A DNA stretch of 64,000 nucleotides from Granulosicoccus sp045106475 (lineage in GTDB: Bacteria; Pseudomonadota; Gammaproteobacteria; Granulosicoccales; Granulosicoccaceae). Both the position numbers and the translations under genes were made by a program. The stretch covers positions 1-64,000 of the forward strand of contig JBGCEO010000025.1 in the NCBI GenBank assembly GCA_045106475.1, read 5' to 3'. The notes below the pieces were generated by a model. That model had not been told where the DNA came from, did not search any database, and saw only the letters and a list, made by a program, of their open reading frames with translations. Shown piece after piece: positions 18,455 to 26,383 of this stretch. Position 1 is the first letter of the stretch; every line of letters begins with the position of its first letter.

Positions 18455-20635
18455 TTACCACTTGATCCTCGACCACTCACCGTAACGCACAGCGCTGATA
18501 GGGATCGATTGAAATTCAGCGGGAGGAAACGCCATGTCACCATTGCCACGTTTCATACGACTGATGTTCAGGGTTCCCCGAACTGTTTGATCGAATCGGC
18601 TCGCCTGAATATTGGATATCGAAACATCAATTTGCTCAAAGGTTTTAAAGACGTAGTCAAAGTAGTTGTACTTTCGCGCCGAGTCATCGGTGAGCCTTCT
18701 CAAGGCTTGACCATCCCTTTCTTCGATAGCCGTTGTTAGCGATTTAAATTGATCCCAAACAGCGGCGATATCTCTATCTGTGATGGGTTTGCTGGAGTCT
18801 ATTTTTGGTTCCAGGGCCGCTTCTTGGGCTGCCTGCTCTTCCAGTGCACGCTCCGCAGCCTGCTGCCTGTTCAATTCGGCAACTCTTCTCTCTTCTGCAC
18901 GCTTGCGTTCAGCAACACGTTGAGCTTCCAGGGCTTCTTGCCGCTTCTGTTCAATTTTTTCCAGACGAGCCTGCTCTTCCAGTGCTGCTTGTTCAGCTTC
19001 TTGTTCCAAACGTCTTTTTTCGATACTGGCTTGGCGTTGAGCTTCCTCAGCCTTGCGCAGAGCTTCTGCCTGTCTCTCTTGTTCCTGTTCCAAAGCCTGC
19101 TGCTTCTGCCGCTCAAGCTCTGCGGCAACACGCTGTCTTTCAAGTTCGGCACTACGTTGTTCTTCAGCTGCAGCCTGCTCTCGTTCCAGTTTCAATTGTC
19201 GTTCTTGCTCTAGCTGGCGCTGTTGCTCAAGAATTCTATTTTCCTCCTGCCGCGCCTGCGCTTCTTGCTCCGCCAATTGCTGTTCTTGAACATCCGCTTG
19301 ATTATTCTGTTCAGTTCGAACTGTATCCTGACCGGGCTCCAAGAATGGCACTGGGAGCAAACCATTTAAGAAAAGTGCAACCGCACCGGCACCGATGGCC
19401 AACAGTAGGCAGCAGGAATAGATCAGTGCCCGATTTGAATTCTTTTTACTTTGTACCTCGCTTCTCTGGTTAGCATAAACCTTACTTCCAATACTGCTGG
19501 TATCCCAATCTTCAACATCGGTCTCGGCAGTGGCGGGACGCTTATGCCCATTTGCAGCGTCGCGTTGCGGAGCCCTTCGCTCAGCGGTGCGAGTCTGAAC
19601 AGATTCCGGCGAATTCGAAGGTGGTTTTTTCGTAAAATATCTGGGCTGACTCGTGTTTACGATCTCAGGCGTTATGGACTCATCTGCCTGTGTGTAAATT
19701 TTTCGGGATGCCATCGAGGGCATGAGCACGGTGGGATCATCAGCTAACAAGCTCGCACGCCACTCACCAAGATTGGATGGTCGGTCTGCAACTTTAAAAT
19801 TCAGCGCCCAATCAATTGCCTGGCAAAAGCTCTTGTTAAACCCGGCAGGCGCTAATTGCTCTAGAGGTTGCAAAGGGTCGGGCTTGTCATTAAGAACAGC
19901 AGAACCGCGAAGAGTCGAATCTACCGGGGCATTGCCTGTAATTGCATAATAGAGCACAGCACCTAGGGCATAGATATCTGTCCAGGGGCCCTGCTGATTA
20001 TCGTTTGAACTGTTGTATTGTTCTAACGGCGCATATCCGACTGACACCAAAGCTGTGAGATTCTGCGTTTGAGAACCAATAGCCAATCGCGCAGATCCAA
20101 AATCGAGCAGTACAGGCGTACCGTTGTTACGAATCAGGATATTGGCGGGTTTGATATCCCGGTGAATGTAACCAAGGCGGTGAACTTCATCCAGACCATC
20201 GATTATCGGTCCGACAATATGCGTAAGATTCTCTTGTGTACGATATTCTTCATGCCGTAGCTGAAGCTTAAGGTCTTTCCCTCGTTCGTACTCCATCACC
20301 ATATAGGCCGTGCCGTTTTGTTCGAAAACAGCCATCACCCTGACAATGTTCGGGTGATTGAATCGAGCGAGTGTCTGCGCCTCTTTAATGAATCGAGACA
20401 AACCCCAGGAAAAAATTTCGGCATCGCCCGTGGTTTTGGGGCGCACCGAGCCTTCAGATGACCGGGCGGCTATCTGCTCAGGCATGTATTCCTTGATGGC
20501 AACCTGCATATTGAGCATGGTATCCAGAGCAAGGTAGGTAACGCCAAAGCCACCTTTGCCCAGGAAACTCTCAATGCGGTAGCAGCCGATCTCGTCGCCT
20601 GTCAACAACATGGTTTGAAGTTCTGCTACTTCCAT
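18455..20635 (-). CDS. Hanks-type Ser/Thr protein kinase with membrane helix and coiled coil
   Basis: 726 residues. Kinase domain at about 18-290: glycine loop GKGGFG (26-31), VAIKEY with Lys48, catalytic HRDIKPAN (158-165), DFG (178-180) and the APLEQY activation-segment end (202-207). All key residues are present, so it should be active. A disordered linker leads to a membrane helix at about 410-430 (CCLLLAIGAGAVALFLNGLL). A long Gln/Glu/Arg-rich coiled coil (about 445-610) and a C-terminal domain of about 110 residues follow on the other side of the membrane. The kinase would face the cytoplasm and the coiled coil the periplasm. I infer an envelope-sensing kinase; the likely partner is the next gene. 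Confidence 0.88.
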   Translation of the reverse strand: MEVAELQTMLLTGDEIGCYRIESFLGKGGFGVTYLALDTMLNMQVAIKEYMPEQIAARSSEGSVRPKTTGDAEIFSWGLSRFIKEAQTLARFNHPNIVRVMAVFEQNGTAYMVMEYERGKDLKLQLRHEEYRTQENLTHIVGPIIDGLDEVHRLGYIHRDIKPANILIRNNGTPVLLDFGSARLAIGSQTQNLTALVSVGYAPLEQYNSSNDNQQGPWTDIYALGAVLYYAITGNAPVDSTLRGSAVLNDKPDPLQPLEQLAPAGFNKSFCQAIDWALNFKVADRPSNLGEWRASLLADDPTVLMPSMASRKIYTQADESITPEIVNTSQPRYFTKKPPSNSPESVQTRTAERRAPQRDAANGHKRPATAETDVEDWDTSSIGSKVYANQRSEVQSKKNSNRALIYSCCLLLAIGAGAVALFLNGLLPVPFLEPGQDTVRTEQNNQADVQEQQLAEQEAQARQEENRILEQQRQLEQERQLKLEREQAAAEEQRSAELERQRVAAELERQKQQALEQEQERQAEALRKAEEAQRQASIEKRRLEQEAEQAALEEQARLEKIEQKRQEALEAQRVAERKRAEERRVAELNRQQAAERALEEQAAQEAALEPKIDSSKPITDRDIAAVWDQFKSLTTAIEERDGQALRRLTDDSARKYNYFDYVFKTFEQIDVSISNIQASRFDQTVRGTLNISRMKRGNGDMAFPPAEFQSIPISAVRYGEWSRIKW

Positions 20636-20936
20636 CCAGGCAAATTTACCCTAGCATTAAAATTCCGTTAAGATTGGAGACGAATAAACGCCCATTTCAT
20701 TGTACACGGCAAGATTGTCAGGTACAGGTATTCATACCACCAAATACTATACTTTAGTATAGTGATTGTCCGATGGAGTCGATCACTAGCTGATGTGTCG
20801 ACCACGCCAGCTTGCAAGGGTCGATCGTCGGGGGCTACTATCCACCTGCCCATGCGGCACTGCCTTCAAGAAAGAGCAGATTTCCTACGCTGAATGACCT
20901 ATCTTCCGCTTAATCTGGAGCACCGAAAAAGAGCAT
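20636..20936. other. divergent promoter region between kinase and CBM9-like lipoprotein
   Basis: 301 bases between divergently oriented genes. The only clear structure is the perfect palindrome ACTATACT-TT-AGTATAGT at 20746-20763, a candidate operator. No ORF or RNA gene is supported. Confidence 0.45.
20746..20763. promoter_or_regulatory. perfect 8+2+8 palindrome, candidate operator
   Basis: ACTATACT-TT-AGTATAGT lies near the middle of the divergent kinase/lipoprotein intergenic region. Its AT-rich symmetry fits a dimeric regulator site; the regulator is unknown. Confidence 0.4.
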
Positions 20937-22118
20937 ATGGATTGGAATACACGCTATTGGGGCATTGGCCTCCTTCTGCTTGGCAGCGCCTGTTCGGAAT
21001 CAACACAACTCACAGCGCCGTCGCAAACGCACAATGAGCCTGGCAGCATCACATTGTCGGTTCCTGTCGAGTTGGCTAGCGCAAGAGCCATCGACCTTGA
21101 CGCGCTATTTGCCGATGTTGTCATTACGGATAGCAGCGGTACTTCGCAACAGGAATTCAATCAAAGTACGCCCATCTCATTGCCCATAGATGTGCAGCCT
21201 GGCGATGTGCTCAGTATTACCGTGAACTGGTTTGAAAGACAAACGGACTCTACACCGCTTGCATTGGCCAGCTGGACCCTGAACCAGGAGATCACCGCTG
21301 ATACCAATATCACTGTCGAATCTGCCGATTTTATAACAACTGGCGCTGGTTTCGACTTTGATGGCGACACCTTCTCTAACCTGGAAGAACTTCGGGCAGA
21401 CAGTGATCCTATGGCAGCTGGAATCACACCAGAAAACAGGCCGGATGTCACCATTCCCTGGGTAAACCCAACGGAGGCACCGGTTATAGACGGCCTCTAT
21501 GACTCAATCTGGAACAATGCGCAATTCACCGATGCCAACGGCGAGCAGCTCTTTATCGATAATCTCATGATTAACCAGGGAGCCGTGCGCCCTGATGGCA
21601 ATACGGAGTTCCGCTGGTTCGCTATGCATGATGATACGAATCTGTATATTTTTGTACTCGGAGAAACAGTATCTATAAGCACACCCATTCGTGATTCCAA
21701 CAGTATCTGGCAGGATGACGCCCTGGATATCTTCATTGATGGGAACAACAGCAAACTTGAAACTTATGATGGAGTAGACGACAGACACATACTGATTCCA
21801 TTGTTAACGTCGCCCACTGATCCCTCCAGTAATGGCACTGTTTTCGTGGCCGGGTCAAACTCTGCAGCGCTACCTGATTTTGAATTTTTTACCTGCCTGT
21901 GCAGCGATGGCCAACACACGTGGGAAATCAAACTACCACTCGCTGAATTGAACATAAGTAAGGATGTACCTTTTGGGATCGAAATTCAGATCAACGAGGA
22001 CAACAACGGTGGTGCTCGTGATGCGAAATGGGGATGGGCCCATCCCTCCAAAACAACTGTCGATGTTGACAATACCCCCACTAATCCATCGTTCATGGGC
22101 ACGGCAGTTGTCGACTAG
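20937..22118 (+). CDS. lipoprotein with Ca-binding-like segment and CBM9-like carbohydrate-binding domain
   Basis: 393 residues. Signal sequence WGIGLLLLGSAC with a lipobox-like Cys19 (Gly at -3 is unusual). A beta-rich region (about 35-135) precedes an Asp-rich EF-hand/thrombospondin-3-like stretch (DFDGDTFSNLEELRADSDP, about 140-158). The C-terminal 230 residues have the CBM9-like start APVIDGLYDSIWNNA and the DDALDIFIDGNN and IQINEDNNGGARDAKWGW segments of sugar-binding beta sandwiches. I infer an outer-membrane lipoprotein that binds polysaccharide. It is divergent from the kinase and rightward like the DUF5060 gene. No enzyme domain is visible. Confidence 0.72.
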   Translation: MDWNTRYWGIGLLLLGSACSESTQLTAPSQTHNEPGSITLSVPVELASARAIDLDALFADVVITDSSGTSQQEFNQSTPISLPIDVQPGDVLSITVNWFERQTDSTPLALASWTLNQEITADTNITVESADFITTGAGFDFDGDTFSNLEELRADSDPMAAGITPENRPDVTIPWVNPTEAPVIDGLYDSIWNNAQFTDANGEQLFIDNLMINQGAVRPDGNTEFRWFAMHDDTNLYIFVLGETVSISTPIRDSNSIWQDDALDIFIDGNNSKLETYDGVDDRHILIPLLTSPTDPSSNGTVFVAGSNSAALPDFEFFTCLCSDGQHTWEIKLPLAELNISKDVPFGIEIQINEDNNGGARDAKWGWAHPSKTTVDVDNTPTNPSFMGTAVVD

Positions 22119-22131
22119 GCGGATAGCCCTC

Positions 22132-22170
22132 AGCTCAGCTTAGCCAAGCTGAGCTACCGCACTTAGTTTT
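22132..22170 (+). terminator. possible terminator after the CBM9-like lipoprotein gene
   Basis: A perfect 10-bp stem AGCTCAGCTT / AAGCTGAGCT with loop AGCC lies 14 bases after the stop codon. The only T-run (four Ts at 22167-22170) is 12 bases downstream, so efficiency as an intrinsic terminator is doubtful. Confidence 0.45.
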
Positions 22171-22322
22171 GTCCGCTATGGAGCGATGTATTCGGGTCAG
22201 GAAAATGTATGTAACGCCTTGGGCACACTTGGATTCGCACTAGATCACAAATCCAGCTAAATCGTTTTTAAATTAAGATCTGCGGGCGCGCTCTTTGCTC
22301 ACTCCTCATTGGAGGTTTGATT

Positions 22323-22463
22323 ATGAGTAAAGAATTCATCAAAAAATATTGGGCTAACTGTTCTTGGGAAACTCAGCTCTTACTCGCTGCATTTTCAGTA
22401 ACCCTGGTTGCACATTCTGCTTTGTTTCTTATGATAATAAAGCATGGTTGTACCGTTGGTTAA
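22323..22463 (+). CDS. 46-residue single-helix membrane protein (unannotated small ORF)
   Basis: Too short for ordinary gene finders. ATG at 22323 stands seven bases after a full GGAGGT ribosome binding site. The peptide starts MSKEFIKKYWANCSWETQ, continues with a hydrophobic helix (about residues 19-39, LLLAAFSVTLVAHSALFLMII) and ends KHGCTVG. Charge distribution favours a cytoplasmic basic N-terminus. I recognise no family. It stands alone between the lipoprotein terminator region and the convergent molybdenum hydroxylase gene. The strong ribosome site and coherent membrane segment are the case for it being real. Confidence 0.55.
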   Translation: MSKEFIKKYWANCSWETQLLLAAFSVTLVAHSALFLMIIKHGCTVG

Positions 22464-22484
22464 GTGGTGCATTTATACGACTAC

Positions 22485-23276
22485 CTAAAGTGCGTTGATA
22501 GCTTTGGCTGTCATGACTCTCACCAGATGAGCACGGTAATCAGCGGATGCATGAATATCATCATTGATATTGGTAGCCGGTAAAGCAAGGTCGCCGATTG
22601 CTTGAACATCGGTACCCTGAGCTAAGGCAAGCTCACATTCGCGCCATCGGAATACTGATTCTGCCGCACCGGTTACGCCGATGCGAACACTATCTCCTGT
22701 ATCCACGACACATACGCCGACTATTGCGTAGCGCGAGGCTGGATTTCGAAACGATGCATAAGCCGCACGTTTGGGACAAGGAAAACGCACAGCGGTTACC
22801 AGCTCCCCTTCCTCCAGTGCAGTTTCGAACAAATCCACAAAAAAGTTTTCGGCGCTGATCTCACGGTTGTGTGTACATATTGTTGCATTCAGGGCAACTA
22901 CAGCCGCAGGGTAGTCAGCTGCTGGGTCGGCGTTAGCAATCGAGCCTCCGAGGGTTCCTCGATTGCGCACTTGCGGATCACCGATACTGAGTGCCAGCGT
23001 CGATAATACCGGTATGAATTGGCGAACTAACTCGGACCGGGCTACATCAGCATGCGAGGTACCTGCCCCCACAACTATATTGTTTTCATGTTGTTCAATG
23101 CCAGCCAACGCCTTGATGGGGCCCAAATCAAGCAATTGACTCGGTTGTGCCAGACGCTGCTTCAAGGTAGGTAATAGAGTCATGCCTCCTGCAAGGAACA
23201 CGGCATCTTCGTCCCTCTGCGCTTCAGCCACAGCCTGCTCAATATCGTTCATCTCACGATACACAAACTCATGCAT
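22485..23276 (-). CDS. molybdenum hydroxylase FAD-binding medium subunit (CoxM-like)
   Basis: 263 residues. The FAD-binding domain of the CO dehydrogenase/xanthine oxidase family spans about 1-170, with FLAGGMTLLPTLKQRL (27-42), VGAGTSHADVARS and RNRGTLGGSIANADPAADYP (about 103-122), the standard FAD-contacting motifs. A C-terminal CO_deh_flav domain follows. It passes electrons from the Fe-S subunit through FAD to an acceptor. The gene overlaps the large-subunit gene by eight bases and is last of the S-L-M set. It is slightly shorter than the usual 280-290 residues. Confidence 0.88.
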   Translation of the reverse strand: MHEFVYREMNDIEQAVAEAQRDEDAVFLAGGMTLLPTLKQRLAQPSQLLDLGPIKALAGIEQHENNIVVGAGTSHADVARSELVRQFIPVLSTLALSIGDPQVRNRGTLGGSIANADPAADYPAAVVALNATICTHNREISAENFFVDLFETALEEGELVTAVRFPCPKRAAYASFRNPASRYAIVGVCVVDTGDSVRIGVTGAAESVFRWRECELALAQGTDVQAIGDLALPATNINDDIHASADYRAHLVRVMTAKAINAL

Positions 23277-25584
23277 GAGCAGCCTCCCGCAATTTGTTTA
23301 GCTTGTTCCACATGATTAATGGAGTAATGGGCATATCGATCTGACCATCACCGAATTCGGACAGCAACGCATTGGACACCGCATTCATGACCGCAGGGCA
23401 AGCGCCAATAGTGCCAGCCTCGCCTGCTCCTTTGATACCCAGCTCGTTGGTGGTCGAAGGCACATTACGCGTTTCAAATGAAAACACGGGCAGATCATCA
23501 GCTCTTGGCAGGGTGTAGTCCATCAAGGTTGCGCTAATTAGTTGGCCGTCATCACGATAGATAACGTGTTCCATAAGACATTGCCCAATCCCTTGAGTAA
23601 CGCCACCATGAATCTGCCCCTGTAGCAAAAGAGGGTTAACAGTGACACCAAAGTCATCCACTATGGTGTAAGCAACGACTCTGGTAACACCCGTTTCCAT
23701 ATCTATTTCGACTTCGCAAATATGCGTTCCATTGGGATAGGTAGCCTCTTGCTGTTTCCATTCTCCACTTGCCTGCAATTCTTCTTTACTCGCTACTGAT
23801 GCAATATCACTGTAGGACAAGTAAGCGTTACCTCCTGCTACGCTCGCGTGACTATCCTCAAGAACAATTTCTGATGGATCAGCACCCAATTCACGGCCAG
23901 CAATGGTTCGAATGTTCTTCGCAAGCGAGTGACCCGCACGCAGTGCAGAAGCCCCGCCAAGCGGTATGGAACGCGAGCCACCAGTACCACCTCCGGTAGG
24001 TAACGCACGAGTATCGCCTTGTTGCACATCTATATCACCATAATCAATCCCCAGAACCTCGGCAACAATTTGCGAGTACGCAGTTTCATGTCCCTGCCCA
24101 TTGCTTTGAGTTCCAATGCGCAATGTAAATCGACCATCAGCTAGTAAGTTGATAAAGGCAGGTTCAGACCCTGCAAAGGCACACGCCTCAATATAGGTAG
24201 CCATACCTATTCCGCGCAACAACCCTTGTTCACGCGCGCGAGCCCGACGAGAACCAAAACTACTCCAGCTCGATCTCAGCATGCATAGCTTCATGTGCTC
24301 CTCAAACTCTCCTACATCATAGGTTCTACCCGTTGGGGTCGTATAGGGAAACTGCTCGGGCCTGATAAAGTTTTTACGGCGAATCGCATCGACATCCAAT
24401 CGACTGACCTCTGCGCACTTATCAACCAAACGCTCGATAAGATAGCTAGCCTCCGGCCTTCCTGCGCCTCTATAGGCATCAGTTGGTGTTGTATTGGTGT
24501 ATACGCCACGTGTGGTGACCGCAAGATAGGGAATATCATAAGCCCCAGTAGCCATCGTGACACCCAGGTAGGGTACAAAGGGTCCGTAGGCATGCATGTA
24601 AGCACCCATAGCAGCAATCAGATCAATGTCGAGCGCAAGAAAACGTCCCTCTTCATCCATAGCCATACGCGCTTTAACAACATTGTCGCGACCATGCGCG
24701 TCTTGCATGAAATGCTCATTGCGATCAGACGTCCATCGTACACATCGACCCAGTCGCTGCGCAGCAACCATGCACAGCGGGTACTCCCGGTAACAGAACA
24801 CCTTGGTACCAAACCCGCCACCGACATCACCGGTGATCACACGAATCTTGTCAGGATCTTCGTTGAGTACGTCAGCCAAGGTGTTTCGCATTCCATGTAC
24901 CCCCTGAGAGGCCAGGTTTACTGTGTAGGACTCTTCTTGACTATTCCATTGTGCGACACAGGCACGCGGCTCCATATAATTGCAAACGAGCCGGTTGTTG
25001 ATCAATTCAATTTCGGCAATGCGAGGAGCAGTTGAAAATGCTGTATCCACCGCCTCTTGATTGCCCGTGAATTCAGTGAAGGCAAGATTGTTATCAGCGC
25101 CTTCAAAAGCCGGATTTGCATCAGGCTCCAAAGCTGCTTTAGTCTCAACGACTACCGGTAAAGGTTCATAGCTCACGTCAATCAATTCTGCGGCGTCACG
25201 AGCATCGTTGAGTGATTCCGCCACTACAAAGGCGATAGCATCACCCACGTGATGTACGCTTGTGCGGCATAACAGCGGAATATCACGAGGTGTTGCCAAC
25301 GTTCCATCCGGTTGCGGGCGCAGCGCAGTGCAAGTTAGATCCTTTAATCCCACTAAATCAGCAGCGACAAGTACCGCCTTAACGCCAGGAGCCATTTGCG
25401 CTGCACTCGTATCATTAATGCAAAAGCGTGCATGAGCATGAGCAGATCTCAGCACATAACCATGCAGCGATCCATCGATCGAAACATCGTCGGTATAACA
25501 ACCCTGACCAGTCAGCAAGCGATCATCTTCAGTTCGTGTTAGAGCTGCACCGATGCCAAATCGAGTTGAGGTATTTATGTGCAT
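23269..25584 (-). CDS. molybdenum hydroxylase large subunit, form II CO-dehydrogenase-like (CoxL-like)
   Basis: 771 residues, normal length for the family. N-terminal a/b hammerhead domain (about 15-140), then Moco-binding domains with GGGFGTK (about 255-261) and the active-site loop AYRGAGR (370-376). True CO dehydrogenases (form I) carry AYxCSFR at this place, so this is form II, whose substrates are mostly unknown and include aromatic heterocycles and aldehydes. The catalytic Glu loop KGAGEAGT is present near the C-terminus. The enzyme should hydroxylate an unidentified substrate with water-derived oxygen. No Moco-inserting accessory gene (coxDEFG, xdhC type) is adjacent. Confidence 0.88.
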   Translation of the reverse strand: MHINTSTRFGIGAALTRTEDDRLLTGQGCYTDDVSIDGSLHGYVLRSAHAHARFCINDTSAAQMAPGVKAVLVAADLVGLKDLTCTALRPQPDGTLATPRDIPLLCRTSVHHVGDAIAFVVAESLNDARDAAELIDVSYEPLPVVVETKAALEPDANPAFEGADNNLAFTEFTGNQEAVDTAFSTAPRIAEIELINNRLVCNYMEPRACVAQWNSQEESYTVNLASQGVHGMRNTLADVLNEDPDKIRVITGDVGGGFGTKVFCYREYPLCMVAAQRLGRCVRWTSDRNEHFMQDAHGRDNVVKARMAMDEEGRFLALDIDLIAAMGAYMHAYGPFVPYLGVTMATGAYDIPYLAVTTRGVYTNTTPTDAYRGAGRPEASYLIERLVDKCAEVSRLDVDAIRRKNFIRPEQFPYTTPTGRTYDVGEFEEHMKLCMLRSSWSSFGSRRARAREQGLLRGIGMATYIEACAFAGSEPAFINLLADGRFTLRIGTQSNGQGHETAYSQIVAEVLGIDYGDIDVQQGDTRALPTGGGTGGSRSIPLGGASALRAGHSLAKNIRTIAGRELGADPSEIVLEDSHASVAGGNAYLSYSDIASVASKEELQASGEWKQQEATYPNGTHICEVEIDMETGVTRVVAYTIVDDFGVTVNPLLLQGQIHGGVTQGIGQCLMEHVIYRDDGQLISATLMDYTLPRADDLPVFSFETRNVPSTTNELGIKGAGEAGTIGACPAVMNAVSNALLSEFGDGQIDMPITPLIMWNKLNKLREAAHA

Positions 25585-25640
25585 GCGAACGTGTCCATTG
25601 AATCAAGCCTAAGAAGCAATTGAGTAGAGCTTTTTTACTT

Positions 25641-26126
25641 TTACTGTTTCATTGCTTTGGCACCCGCGATAATCGAGCTCACAATATTTTGATACCCGGT
25701 GCACCGGCATAAATTACCCTCAAGCCATTGACGAACCGTATGCTCGTCTGGATTCGGATTCTGCTGTACAAGTTCCAACCCACTCATCACCATGCCGGCT
25801 GTACAAAAACCACACTGCAAACCATGATTGTCTTTAAAGGCCTGTTGCATAGGATGAAGTTTGCCATCCTTCGCAGCCAGGCCCTCAATGGTCGTCACCT
25901 GAGCATCCTCACATTGACGGGCCAATAGCGTACACGATTTGACCGATTTCCCATTCACATGAACGACGCATGCACCGCACTGGCTTGTATCGCAGCCCAC
26001 ATGAGTGCCGGTCAATCCAAGCCGCTCTCGCAGCAACTCACTTAGCAGCAAGCGATCCTCCACATCAACGGTGGTTTCCAGCCCATTGAGGGTCAATGAA
26101 ATAGGTTTGGATCCAGGTTTTGACAT
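25641..26126 (-). CDS. molybdenum hydroxylase [2Fe-2S] small subunit (CoxS-like)
   Basis: 161 residues. An N-terminal plant-ferredoxin-type [2Fe-2S] domain with GCDTSQCGAC and a fourth Cys in KSCTLLA is followed by the helical [2Fe-2S]-binding domain with CGFCTAGM and CRCTGYQNI. This is the complete eight-cysteine pattern of CoxS/XdhA-type subunits. It is first of the S-L-M operon, with a 56-base gap to the large subunit. Start set at the ATG at 26126; a TTG at 26153 would add nine residues without support. Confidence 0.88.
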   Translation of the reverse strand: MSKPGSKPISLTLNGLETTVDVEDRLLLSELLRERLGLTGTHVGCDTSQCGACVVHVNGKSVKSCTLLARQCEDAQVTTIEGLAAKDGKLHPMQQAFKDNHGLQCGFCTAGMVMSGLELVQQNPNPDEHTVRQWLEGNLCRCTGYQNIVSSIIAGAKAMKQ

Positions 26127-26383
26127 CGCAGCATTCGGCCTTAGACAGCACAATGGGACCGATGAGGAGCATTCACGTAGTCAGTTTACGCAAAGGTACG
26201 CCAATATCGGAATTTCCAGAGTGTGAAACTTATCACGATGGTGCACAAGTTGGCACCCGTTATCTGGATAAGCCCCTACGCAGAGTTCACATCGCTGCTC
26301 GCTAGAGCTAGCGAACAACTGCCCTTAGCCGATAACTCACCTTGGCGTGTCATAAAAATGGTCGCCAGCAATAAGTGCTAATA
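26127..26383. other. divergent intergenic region
   Basis: It lies between the leftward hydroxylase operon and a rightward secreted-protein gene and should hold both promoters. It contains an inverted repeat TCGCTAG-AG-CTAGCGA at 26299-26314. A 14-base piece of it (CTCGCTAGAGCTAG) also occurs at about 47028-47041. No ORF seen. Confidence 0.4.

Noticed and set aside
18749..19473. Long open frames on the plus strand rich in Leu/Phe/Cys or Ala/Val
   Set aside because: They are shadows of the Glu/Gln-rich coiled coil of the kinase gene on the other strand; composition mirrors the repeat codons.
24295..25035. 246-codon plus-strand ORF
   Set aside because: It lies wholly inside the large hydroxylase subunit gene on the other strand, lacks a ribosome site and has no recognisable domain.
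22485..26126. Aerobic CO dehydrogenase
   Set aside because: The active-site loop is AYRGAGR, not the AYxCSFR of true CO dehydrogenases, so CO oxidation is not supported.
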